Shown one piece after another: positions 42,751-52,100 of a stretch of 64,000 bases of DNA (position 1 is its first letter; every line of letters begins with the position of its first letter). A program made the translations under genes and the position numbers. Origin of the DNA: Neobacillus sp. SuZ13 (GTDB taxonomy: Bacteria > Bacillota > Bacilli > Bacillales > Cytobacillaceae); contig NZ_CP126107.1 of NCBI RefSeq assembly GCF_030123365.1, positions 3,554,001 through 3,618,000 on the forward strand, read 5' to 3'. The notes under the pieces were generated by a model. It was not told where the DNA came from, made no database searches, and saw nothing but the letters and a program-made list of their open reading frames with translations.

Positions 42751-44247
42751 TTATCTTAAATCATTAGCAATCTTGCTTAATAACACCCTATTAGGATCTT
42801 GGCTCAGTTCCCACATCATGGCTCCGCCCAGCCCCATCGACTTAATATAAGATGTTTTATATCCAATTGATTCGGTATCATCATAACTAATAAATTGAGA
42901 ACCATTATACAGCCACGGCACTTTGGAATCAGGCTCCCAAAACCGAGTAAATGCGTTTTTGTTAATATAACTTGCCTCTAATTGTCCATAACTGAGAGCA
43001 GAACCTCCGCCCGTAAACGACTGATATAAACCATTATTCGTATTGGTTACTTGGTTGTAGACTCTTCCGTAGAAGGGAATACCCATAACGAGTTTATTTG
43101 CAGGCACCCCACTATTGATATAAGTCTGTACAGCATCTTGGACACTAAACTCTGAAAATCTAGACTCCGGATCTCGATATAAAGGAGCATTCATTCCTGT
43201 CAAGGTGTCCCAAGATCCATGAAAATCATATGTCATAAGCTGGATGTAATCCAGATATTGTTGAAGCAAGTTTAATTCCGTATTGGCAACATAGCCTTTA
43301 TTTGCCCCTCCGGCTATCGTTAATAAATACGTTTTTCCATCCTTAATACTTTGAGCATTTAACGTTTCTCTGATTTTCTTGATTAAAAGTGTAAAATTTT
43401 GCTTATCCTCAGGCCGGTTACTATTCCCTGCTTCTCCTCCCGCTACTGGATATTCCCAATCCAAATCGATTCCATCAAATCCATATTTTAAGATAAATTG
43501 CAGACAGCTTTCTGCAAAGATGGTTCGTGATTGTTCTGTTAGAGCGACATCTGAAAATTTGTCCGACCATGACCAGCCGCCGACTGAGATTAAGGTTTTC
43601 AAATGTGGAAATAGTTGTTTCAGTTTTGTTAATTGATAAAAATTCCCTTTATAGGGCTGATCTGCTGTATCACCGGGAAATGATTGCTCAATATCGGCCC
43701 ATGGGTCTCCCACTTCTATTTTTCCATCTGCGGAAATATTAGCAAATGCATAGTTTAAATGGGTAAGCTTACTTGCATCAATATCTGTCACTTGATAATT
43801 CGAATAGGTAGCCCAGCCTGCAAAATATCCCACTGTTTTAAATTGGTCCAATGATGCCTTTGGATTCGTTGTAACCTGAATAGAATTACTAGCATTCGAA
43901 AGATTTCCTCGTGCATCCCTCGCTTTGATAAAAAAACGATAGGACGAATTCGGAGTTAAATTCTTTGCCACGTATTGAGTGGAAGTAACATTTCCTATGT
44001 ATCTATTATCTTGGTAAATGTCATAACCAGTTACGCCAATATTATCAGTAGATTGATTCCAAGCTAACGAAATGGATGTGTCTGTAATATTTGTTGCATG
44101 GAGATTTGTTGGTGTAGTTGGGGCTATTCGATCTGGTTTTGCAGCCTCAACGCTCTTGTCATTTGCAAAACAACCAAGGAATACAAAAAACACTAATAAA
44201 ACTAATAATAATTTTCTAGATAGAAGCTTCGGTTTCTGTAGCAGCAT
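42751..44247 (-). CDS. Secreted chitinase, FN3 + GH18
   Basis: 498 residues. Signal peptide (KLLLVLLVFFVFLGCFANDKSVEAA; the LGC could also be a lipobox), a fibronectin type III domain at about 45-127 (TPTNLHATNITDTSISLAWNQ), then a GH18 domain at about 137-498. The catalytic motif is YGFDGIDLDWEYP (DxxDxDxE, Glu as acid), with ISVGGWSWSDKF, QLMTYDFHGSWD and GGAMMWELSQDP lining the barrel. Likely degrades chitin or related N-acetylglucosamine polymers outside the cell. ATG 44247 follows GGGGAGAGA. Confidence 0.93.
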   Translation of the reverse strand: MLLQKPKLLSRKLLLVLLVFFVFLGCFANDKSVEAAKPDRIAPTTPTNLHATNITDTSISLAWNQSTDNIGVTGYDIYQDNRYIGNVTSTQYVAKNLTPNSSYRFFIKARDARGNLSNASNSIQVTTNPKASLDQFKTVGYFAGWATYSNYQVTDIDASKLTHLNYAFANISADGKIEVGDPWADIEQSFPGDTADQPYKGNFYQLTKLKQLFPHLKTLISVGGWSWSDKFSDVALTEQSRTIFAESCLQFILKYGFDGIDLDWEYPVAGGEAGNSNRPEDKQNFTLLIKKIRETLNAQSIKDGKTYLLTIAGGANKGYVANTELNLLQQYLDYIQLMTYDFHGSWDTLTGMNAPLYRDPESRFSEFSVQDAVQTYINSGVPANKLVMGIPFYGRVYNQVTNTNNGLYQSFTGGGSALSYGQLEASYINKNAFTRFWEPDSKVPWLYNGSQFISYDDTESIGYKTSYIKSMGLGGAMMWELSQDPNRVLLSKIANDLR

Positions 44248-44444
44248 TCATTCTCTCTCCCCATTCATCTTTTATTTTCATTTTAATATAAAGAATAATC
44301 TGAAAAATAGAGACGATAGTAGTGATATACGAATGTACCGCTAGTCGTTTATATTTAGATTTTTTCAACTTCCCCCTAATTCTCTAAAAAATCCTTCTTT
44401 CGTACACGAAAAGCATCGTGTCCTTAATTGTCCGACCCCGCACC

Positions 44445-44491
44445 AAATAAAAAGAAGTAGTTAACGGTGCCTGACACCAATTAACAACTTC
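44445..44491 (-). terminator. Terminator of the RraB-like gene, with the 13-bp motif (copy 5) at its tip
   Basis: Minus strand GAAGTTGTTAATTGGTG-TCAGG-CACCGTTAACTACTTC then TTTTTATTT. The apex, 44466-44478, is an exact GGTGTCAGGCACC. The rest of the 386-bp gap 44248-44633 shows only a short ACACGA/TCGTGT hairpin near 44404 and no ORF. Confidence 0.75.
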
Positions 44492-44633
44492 CTTTTATCT
44501 AGCTTCACTTTTGCTTACATAAATGGCAGGACTAGGATTCCACCATCTATCTCCAAATTGCAATATAGACTACATTAACCAGTTCGAAATCCCATCAAAG
44601 GGGGATCAATAACTAACTTAACAACGCTACATT

Positions 44634-44954
44634 CTAATCTACAAAAACGCCCCAACCATCAGAATAACCGCCATGTGGTTTACTTAAGTCATTTAATTTA
44701 TTCTGTATTTTAATTAATTCACTATAATTTAATAGCATTCTTTTCGAGCAAGAACATGCCCACTCATCCGTTTCGTCGTCTTGCTCAAGGAAACAATTGA
44801 ATCCTTCTTCTTTTAACACTTGCGATAATTTTTCACCTGTCACTTGATCAGGCACGGCCACAAAAAATTCGACTGATTGTGGTTTTTTAAAATTCACTCC
44901 GTCTTTATAAAGACTTCGTAAAGCCTCTCCATCCGCATCATTTGGGAATTTCAT
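44634..44954 (-). CDS. RraB-domain protein (ribonuclease E inhibitor family)
   Basis: 106-residue protein of the RraB fold: SVEFFVAVPDQVTGEKLSQVLKEEGF (first ferredoxin-like half) and the C-terminal GGYSDGWGVFVD, the hallmark ending of the family. E. coli RraB inhibits RNase E; Bacillus uses RNase Y and J instead, so the role here is open. ATG 44954 with TGGAGG upstream; a longer frame from 44969 contains that site inside it. Confidence 0.8.
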   Translation of the reverse strand: MKFPNDADGEALRSLYKDGVNFKKPQSVEFFVAVPDQVTGEKLSQVLKEEGFNCFLEQDDETDEWACSCSKRMLLNYSELIKIQNKLNDLSKPHGGYSDGWGVFVD

Positions 44955-45141
44955 TTGTTTTTCCTCCATATTCTAATCATTTCATTGTTTATTATAATTC
45001 ACTTATTTCTATTCCACTAACCAAAATTATAAATTCAACAACTTGAATTAACATATTATTAACATCTTCTACATAGTCTCTTAAAATAGGAATTTTATAA
45101 TGTGTATTGTACAATCCAATACCAATTAAAGGAGAATTTGA

Positions 45142-45324
45142 ATGTTCTTAAAAAAACTAACTCAAAATGGCCTAATTACAATTGTTTACTATAAAAATGG
45201 AGCTTTGCAAACCTTAAAAGGGCGCGTTTATCGCCTAAATCTAAAAGACCAATTGCTTTCTTTAAAAGATGAAAAACAAATGTTATTCTCCATCCGTTTA
45301 TCAGCTGTTAGACATATTTATTAA
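45142..45324 (+). CDS. Small beta-rich protein of unknown function (60 aa)
   Basis: MFLKKLTQNGLITIVYYKNG followed by ALQTLKGRVYRLNLKDQLLSL. Basic and strand-rich, in the style of YolD/Sm-like small Bacillus proteins, but not assigned. AAAGGAG precedes ATG 45142 and a terminator follows. Confidence 0.7.
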   Translation: MFLKKLTQNGLITIVYYKNGALQTLKGRVYRLNLKDQLLSLKDEKQMLFSIRLSAVRHIY

Positions 45325-45371
45325 CAGTTTTATTTCACCAAATGAAAACTGAATAAGGAATACCCACCCCT

Positions 45372-45395
45372 AAACCTGGAAAAGGTTATTTTTTT
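45372..45395 (+). terminator. Terminator of the 60-residue ORF
   Basis: AACCT-GGAAA-AGGTT hairpin followed by ATTTTTTT. Confidence 0.7.
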
Positions 45396-45412
45396 GTCTA
45401 AATTTTTCCTTC

Positions 45413-45451
45413 GAAAAAAAGAAGATGCCTTGGTCAAGTTCTACCAAGGCA
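45413..45451 (-). terminator. Terminator of purT
   Basis: Perfect TGCCTTGGT/ACCAAGGCA stem, then CTTCTTTTTTT on the minus strand. Confidence 0.88.
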
Positions 45452-45488
45452 CCTAATATTTAGGAAAGTGCTTTCTCAAAAATACGAT

Positions 45489-46667
45489 TTAGCTATGCTT
45501 GATACTTATTTTTGAGGCGGCTAGTTCGGCCTGGTTCCTTGCCTCTTCGACAGAATCTCCCGAACTGAGCACTACTGCCATCCGACGACCCACTTTTGTT
45601 TCAGGCTTTCCAAAGATTCTTACCTGGGTATTTGGGAAAGACAGGCTGTCTGCAACTCCATCAATGTGATATTCCTTGCTCTCTTTCTCTGCTTTAATCG
45701 TCCGACTTGCACCAGGTGTTAACAGCTGAACCCCTGGAATTGGATAACCCAAAATGGCTCTTATGTGCAAGGCAAACTCCGATAGATCTTGCGTAGCCAT
45801 CGTTACCATCCCGGTATCATGTGGCCGTGGAGAAACTTCACTAAAATAAACACCTTTTGCCGAAAGAAATAATTCAACGCCAAAAAGCCCGTATCCACCG
45901 AGGGCATCGGTGATCTTTTTAGCAATGTCCTGTGCTTCTACTATTTGTTCCTCTGACATGTCATGTGGCTGCCAGGATTCAATATAATCCCCATCTTTTT
46001 GGACATGACCAATCGGAGCACAATAGGTTGTACCGGAGACAGAACGAACCGTTAAGAGAGTGATTTCGGAATCAAAATGAATAAATTCTTCCACAATCAC
46101 TCTAGTTTTTTTGCCCCTGCCACCTGAAATGGCCTCCTCCCACGACGATTCTACATCCTCAAATGAACGGCAGATGGTTTGCCCTTTTCCTGATGAACTC
46201 ATTATCGGTTTTATTACACAAGGGATGCCAATTTCTTTCACAGCACTTCTTAATTCCTCCAGAGAGTCTGCAAATGCGTATTTCGCCGTAGGGATTCCCA
46301 GTTCTTCGCTTGCCAATCTGCGAATTCCTTCCCTATCCATTGTCAAATTAGTTGCTTTGGCGGTTGGTACAATACAGAAACCGTCGTTCTCAAGATCGAT
46401 TAACGTTTCCGTTGCAATTGCCTCAATTTCAGGAACAACCAAGTCCGGCTTTTCGAGTTCGATCACTTTTCGCAGTTCTACTCCATCAAGCATGTCAACA
46501 ACATAAGAATGATCAGCTACTTGCATAGCTGGGGCATTTTCATAACGGTCAACAGCAATCGTCACCAATCCCAGTCGCTGAGCCTCAATAATTGTCTCTT
46601 TTCCGAGCTCTCCAGAACCTAGTAACATCACTTTTTTGGGTTTGCTAGAATTTGAGGAACTAAACAT
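45489..46667 (-). CDS. purT: Formate-dependent phosphoribosylglycinamide formyltransferase
   Basis: 392-residue ATP-grasp enzyme making formyl-GAR from GAR, formate and ATP. N-terminal [23 protein letters not shown], then [15 protein letters not shown] (ATP-grasp loop), [16 protein letters not shown], and the metal site [31 protein letters not shown] 46667 has AGGAG 8 nt upstream, better than GTG 46676. Works in parallel with PurN (56212); PurU (24042) can supply formate. A sigma-A promoter and a PurR-type operator lie upstream, so it is likely repressed when PRPP is low. Confidence 0.95.
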   Translation of the reverse strand: MFSSSNSSKPKKVMLLGSGELGKETIIEAQRLGLVTIAVDRYENAPAMQVADHSYVVDMLDGVELRKVIELEKPDLVVPEIEAIATETLIDLENDGFCIVPTAKATNLTMDREGIRRLASEELGIPTAKYAFADSLEELRSAVKEIGIPCVIKPIMSSSGKGQTICRSFEDVESSWEEAISGGRGKKTRVIVEEFIHFDSEITLLTVRSVSGTTYCAPIGHVQKDGDYIESWQPHDMSEEQIVEAQDIAKKITDALGGYGLFGVELFLSAKGVYFSEVSPRPHDTGMVTMATQDLSEFALHIRAILGYPIPGVQLLTPGASRTIKAEKESKEYHIDGVADSLSFPNTQVRIFGKPETKVGRRMAVVLSSGDSVEEARNQAELAASKISIKHS

Positions 46668-46699
46668 CTTATCCACTCCTAATTGTTTGCTTTTTGACT

Positions 46700-46729
46700 A
46701 TAATATCGTATAATCATTAGGAATATCAA
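46700..46729 (-). promoter_or_regulatory. Sigma-A promoter of purT
   Basis: Minus strand TTGATA (46729-46724), 18-bp spacer, TATTAT (46705-46700). Confidence 0.65.
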
Positions 46730-46743
46730 TAGATAAATTAAAT

Positions 46744-46787
46744 AAAAACGAACATTAATTAGTTTTTGACTTTTATTATTCGTCAAT
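46744..46787. promoter_or_regulatory. Candidate PurR operator (paired PurBoxes) upstream of purT
   Basis: Box 1 AAAAACGAACATT (46744-46756) matches AWWWCCGAACWWT at 12 of 13 positions. Box 2 ATTATTCGTCAAT (46775-46787) is inverted and matches 10 of 13. The gap is 18 bp, close to the usual 16-17. It lies ~15 bp upstream of the -35. The rest of the gap to 46997 shows no gene. Confidence 0.6.
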
Positions 46788-46997
46788 CGAGAAGTGTTAC
46801 CGGTAAAACTTAGCCTCCTGGATTCATCAATCATAAGAAATTTAATCGTTTTTGCATCCCATGGATATAAATATAAAGGAAATAAAAGATTCGTAAATTA
46901 ATGGATTTGAGAAGAGATGGTAAGAAAAACACTATTTTATTTAGATTAAAAGAGATAAAATAAAAAGTAATTTAAAAATGACGATAGAGGTGCCAAA

Positions 46998-47507
46998 GTG
47001 AAAGAGATTCTTTTGATTTTACTGTTACAATTGATTTATGTACCTATTTACACGCTGCGAACAATCTTTTTGGTTAAAAATATAACCGTGTTAGCATCGA
47101 TTCTAGGTATTGCAGAAATGTTAATTTATGTTTTTGGCCTTTCACTCGTATTTGGTGGAGATCAAAGTATAATATCAATGATTGTTTATGCAGTTGGATT
47201 CGGGTTAGGAATTATACTTGGGACGAAATTGGAACAAAAAATAGCGATTGGTTATATAAATGTAACGGTTAATACACAAGAAAAAAATGGTAGTTTGATA
47301 GACACATTACGAAAAAATGGCTTTGGCGTTACTTTATATACAGGAGAAGGCCGAGACAGTGAACGTTATCGAATGGAAATATTAACGAAGAGAAATAGAG
47401 AAGATGAACTAATAGCTACTGTCGAAAAATTCGAGCCTAATGCGTTTATTATTTCATATGAGCCAAGAAGATTTAAAGGCGGTTTCTTATTGGACCGACT
47501 TCGATAG
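46998..47507 (+). CDS. UPF0316/DUF2179 membrane protein (YebE-like)
   Basis: 169 residues: three N-terminal transmembrane helices (about 3-23, 30-52, 58-76), then a soluble DUF2179 domain (ERYRMEILTKRNREDELIATV) ending in YEPRRFKGGFLLDRLR. GTG 46998 with AGAGGTG 5-6 nt upstream. In B. subtilis yebE lies just before the pur operon, so its place beside purT here echoes that neighbourhood. Function unknown; DUF2179 domains elsewhere may bind small ligands. Confidence 0.85.
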   Translation: MKEILLILLLQLIYVPIYTLRTIFLVKNITVLASILGIAEMLIYVFGLSLVFGGDQSIISMIVYAVGFGLGIILGTKLEQKIAIGYINVTVNTQEKNGSLIDTLRKNGFGVTLYTGEGRDSERYRMEILTKRNREDELIATVEKFEPNAFIISYEPRRFKGGFLLDRLR

Positions 47508-47514
47508 TAGGATT

Positions 47515-47549
47515 GAAACACAACAAAATGTTGTGTTTCTTATTTTATT
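47515..47549 (+). terminator. Terminator of the YebE-like gene
   Basis: Perfect GAAACACAAC/GTTGTGTTTC stem, loop AAAAT, then TTATTTTATTT. Confidence 0.88.
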
Positions 47550-47570
47550 TACGCAATTTTTTGCACGCGA

Positions 47571-47598
47571 AATGACGTGTGTCAATCCACACGTCATT
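47571..47598. other. Perfect 11-bp inverted repeat, function unknown
   Basis: AATGACGTGTG-TCAATC-CACACGTCATT with no T-run on either side. Lies between the YebE-like terminator and the gltD stop; could be an operator or a degenerate terminator. Confidence 0.6.
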
Positions 47599-47678
47599 GC
47601 ATATGTCATATATAATGATAGAACTTGAAAACGGAACCAGATAATTTCCAAACCAGGCCTTTTTAATCTACTAGATTA

Positions 47679-49163
47679 TTATTTAGGTAGAAGGGATTTT
47701 CCCATCAAATAGCGGTCCACTTCATAAGCAACCTGACGTCCCTCATTGATGGCCCAAACGATTAGGCTTTGCCCTCTTCTTGCATCACCTGCAGCAAATA
47801 CACCCTCAACATTTGTTCGGTATTCACCGTAAGCTGCTTCAATCTTTTGATTGGATGCATTTACACCAAATTGACTCAACAGCGGTTGCTCTGTTCCTTC
47901 AAATCCAATTGCAATAAACACAAATTGTGCAGGCCATACTTTTTCGGTTCCTGGGATTTCTTTAAAATAGAATCGACCCTCATCGTCTCTTAATTTTTCC
48001 ATTTGAATCGTGTGAAGTTCCTTTAAGTTGCCGTTTTCATCCGCAACCATTTTCTTCGTTTGGATCGAATACTGACGCGGATCTTCACCAAACTTAGCTT
48101 CAGCCTCTTTATAGGCATAATCCATGGTAAACACATTTGGATAGGCTGGCCACAAATTTCCTGAAGGACGCGTCTCAGGTAATTGTGGATGTTTGCCAAA
48201 CTGAACCACACTTCGGCAATTTTGACGAAGGGCTGTTGCTACACAGTCTGCTCCCGTATCACCGCCGCCAATCACGAGGACATCCTTGCCTTCCGTATTA
48301 ATAAATTCACCATCTTCAAAATTCGTATCCAAATAGCTCTTCGTCGTCTTGGTCAAGTATTCCATGGCAAAATGAATCCCTTTCGCCTCGCGCCCTTCAA
48401 TGACTAGATCACGCTGTTTTTGAGCACCAGTACAAAGAATCACGGCATCGAATTCTGCGTTCAGTTCTTCAGCCGTAATATCTTTGCCCACCTCTGTATT
48501 CGTAACAAACTTGATTCCTTCTTTAATTAATAAGCTGACTCGACGTTCTACCACTTCTTTATCAAGCTTCATATTTGGAATGCCATACATAAGTAAACCA
48601 CCAGGACGGTCTGCACGTTCAAAAACTGTTACCGAGTGACCTGCCTGGTTTAATTGATCAGCACTGGCCAATCCAGCAGGACCCGAACCGATAATCGCAA
48701 CCTTTTTCCCCGTTCTACTTACTGGAATTCGAGGAGCAATCCAGCCATTTTCAAACCCTTTATCGATTATCGCTTGTTCAATGTTTTTAATTGTTACCGC
48801 AGGGTCAGTGATTGCTAATGTACATGAACCTTCACAAGGAGCGGGACAAACCCGACCCGTGAACTCTGGGAAATTATTTGTTTTAAGCAACCGATCAAGG
48901 GCTTCCTTCCATCGGCCGCGATAGACCAAGTCATTCCATTCGGGAATTAGATTATGAATCGGACAGCCTGATGTTGCTCCTTGAATTTCCATTCCCATAT
49001 GGCAGAAAGGAGTGGCGCAATCCATGCACCGCGCTCCTTGTCTACTTAAAGTTTCGTCTGAAAAAGGCAGGGAATACTCTTTCCAGTCGCCTACTCGCGT
49101 AAGGGGATTTCGTTCTTTACCTTTTTCTCGATAGTAATCCATAAATCCTGTTGTTTTTCCCAT
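47679..49163 (-). CDS. gltD: Glutamate synthase (NADPH) small subunit
   Basis: 494-residue FAD/NADPH subunit passing electrons to GltB. N-terminal Fe-S cysteines in RCMDCATPFCHMG .. GCPIHNLIPEWN and GRVCPAPCEGSCTLAI. FAD motif VAIIGSGPAGLASADQL; NADPH motif VLVIGGGDTGADCVATAL; C-terminal GVFAAGDARRGQSLIVWAINEGR. ATG 49163 follows GGGGAGAGG. Second gene of gltBD, 16 bp after gltB. Confidence 0.96.
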   Translation of the reverse strand: MGKTTGFMDYYREKGKERNPLTRVGDWKEYSLPFSDETLSRQGARCMDCATPFCHMGMEIQGATSGCPIHNLIPEWNDLVYRGRWKEALDRLLKTNNFPEFTGRVCPAPCEGSCTLAITDPAVTIKNIEQAIIDKGFENGWIAPRIPVSRTGKKVAIIGSGPAGLASADQLNQAGHSVTVFERADRPGGLLMYGIPNMKLDKEVVERRVSLLIKEGIKFVTNTEVGKDITAEELNAEFDAVILCTGAQKQRDLVIEGREAKGIHFAMEYLTKTTKSYLDTNFEDGEFINTEGKDVLVIGGGDTGADCVATALRQNCRSVVQFGKHPQLPETRPSGNLWPAYPNVFTMDYAYKEAEAKFGEDPRQYSIQTKKMVADENGNLKELHTIQMEKLRDDEGRFYFKEIPGTEKVWPAQFVFIAIGFEGTEQPLLSQFGVNASNQKIEAAYGEYRTNVEGVFAAGDARRGQSLIVWAINEGRQVAYEVDRYLMGKSLLPK

Positions 49164-49179
49164 CTTCCTCTCCCCTTTC

Positions 49180-52100
49180 TTAGCGTAGTACAGCTTCTGG
49201 CTGTTTAGGTGTATTTTTCGGTTTGGAAGAATTAGCTAAAAATGCATTCATAACCGCGTCTTCTTCTGTTAAACCTGCATCCTTTTGCTTCTGAATTTGT
49301 TCCAGCATCCGTTTATAGTCCTTCGGAATGACCTTGGTAAATTTCCTGACATGATTTTCCCAGTTTTCTAGAACAAAGCTTGCTTTCACACTATTCGTAT
49401 AATAGAAATGAGTTTGAATCATTTGCATTAGCTCATCCTCATCGTTTTTCGTCAATGACTCTATTTCAATCATCTCTTGATTACATAACTTCTTGAACGC
49501 CTCTTGATCATCAGCTAATACGTACGCAATTCCACCGGACATCCCGGCAGCAAAGTTTTTACCTACATCCCCTAAAATAACGACGCGTCCACCTGTCATA
49601 TATTCACAACCATGATCGCCAATACCTTCGACAACCACATTCACACCGCTATTACGGACTGCAAATCGTTCGCCGGCACGGCCATTTATATACGCTTTAC
49701 CACTCGTCGCACCGTATAAAGCAACATTCCCAGCGATTACATTTTCACCTGATGATAGTTTAGAAGATTCGTCTGCCTTAACAATCAATTTTCCACCTGA
49801 TAAGCCTTTTCCTAGAAAATCGTTGACGTCGCCCGTAATCTCTAATGTCACTCCGTTCGGAACAAAAGCTCCAAAGCTTTGCCCTGCAGAACCTGTAAAC
49901 CTCATAGTAATGGTATCTTCAGGCAGACCCGCTTCACCATAACGCTTCGATACTTCACTTCCGACAATCGTTCCAACGACACGGTTCACATTCGTTATTG
50001 GGAAACTCACATCGACTGGAATTTGATCTTGTAAGGCTGTTTGAACGGCGGGCAAGATTTTTTGGATATCAAGCGACTCGTCAATTTTGTGATTTTGTGG
50101 TGTTGTAAATGTACGAACACCCTCTGGCTGATGAAGCAATGGAGTTAAGTCTAAATCCTTCGCTTTCCAGTGTGCTTTTGCACGGTCACTCATTTTCAAT
50201 ACGTCCGTCCGGCCGACCATTTCGTCTAATGTTCTAAAGCCAAGCTCCGCCATTAGTTCTCGAACTTCTTGAGCAATAAAACGCATATAGTTGACAATAT
50301 AATCCGCTTCTCCTGTGAACTTTTGACGAAGCTGCGGATTTTGGGTCGCAATTCCAACTGGGCACGTATCTAAATGACAAACGCGCATCATCACACATCC
50401 AAGTACGACGAGCGGTGCAGTCGCAAAAGCAAACTCTTCTGCCCCAAATAATGCAGCCATTACCACATCTTTTCCGGTCATTAATTTACCATCTGTCTCA
50501 AGGACAACACGATCACGCAAACCATTCAACATTAATGTTTGGTGCGCTTCAGCAAGACCAAGCTCCCATGGTAGTCCTGTATGCTGGATACTTGTTTTTG
50601 GAGATGCTCCGGTTCCACCATCATAACCACTGATGACAATGACATCGGCGGCACCTTTGGCCACACCGGCCGCAATCGTTCCAACTCCGCCTTTGGAAAC
50701 AAGCTTTACGCTGATTCGTGCCTCTCGATTGGCGTTTTTCAAATCGTGAATCAGCTGAGCCAAATCTTCAATCGAGTAGATATCATGGTGCGGCGGTGGT
50801 GAAATCAGCCCTACACCTGGTGTGGAACCACGAACATCAGCAACCCATGGATACACCTTGTTGCCCGGAAGCTGTCCGCCTTCACCTGGTTTTGCTCCTT
50901 GTGCCATCTTAATTTGAAGCTCATCTGCATGGACCAGATAATGACTCTTTACACCGAAACGTCCCGAAGCAATTTGCTTCACTGCACTACGGCGGTTATC
51001 ACCATTTTCATCTAAGGTAAAGCGGCTTGAATCTTCCCCGCCTTCACCCGAGTTGCTTTTTCCACCTAAGCGATTCATCGCGATTGCTAATGTTTCATGC
51101 GCTTCCTTACTAATCGAACCAAACGACATCGCCCCTGTTTTGAAACGGCGGACAATGGAATCAACAGATTCAACCTCGTCTAAGGATAAGGACTTTCTAG
51201 TTTCATCAAATGAGAACAAATTCCGTAAGAATCCAATTCTCTCTTCATTTGCAAGATTGGAATACTTTTTAAATAATTCGTAATCACCTTTTCGGCAAGC
51301 CCATTGCAGTGTATGAATCGTTCCAGGGTTAAAGGCGTGATGTTCCCCTGTTTTTCTCCACTGGAAGTTACTTCCTGAATCTAATGTTTGATCATACGAA
51401 TCTGCATATGCCATTGTATGGAGCATTTTTGCTTCTTCAGCAATCGTATCTAAACCAATCCCGCCGAGCTGCGAAACGGTTCCTGTAAAATAACGTTCAA
51501 TGACTTCTCCGCTAATGCCAACCGCTTCAAAAATTTGTGCACCGCGATAACTTTGGACGGTTGAAATCCCCATTTTGGACATCACTTTTACAACGCCTTC
51601 GGTCATTGCTTTTACATACTTACTTACCGCTACTTCATAGGTGAACGGTAAACTTCCATCTAAGATAGCCTGCTTATAAGTTGCGAATGCAAGATACGGA
51701 TTGATGGCATCAACACCATATCCAATTAGAGCAGCCAAATGATGGACCTCACGTACTTCACCCGATTCAATAATGATGCTTACCTTCGTTCTACTGCCTT
51801 CACGAATTAAATGCTGGTGAAGTGCACTTACTGCCAATAACGACGGAATCGCTGCTTCTTTGTTATTCATTTGACGGTCAGATAAGATTAGTAGACTTAC
51901 TCCATCCGTGATAGCGGAATCTGCCTCTTTACAAATCCTCTCAAGACTGCCTTCCAGATTTTCATCGAATAGAATGTCAATGACCTTACTCTTAAAACCG
52001 GATGAAGCCAATGATTTCAACTGTTCTAGTTGACTATTTGTAATAACGGGTGTATCTAACTGAATTCGGCGACAGTTGAATGCAGTAGGATTCAAAATAT

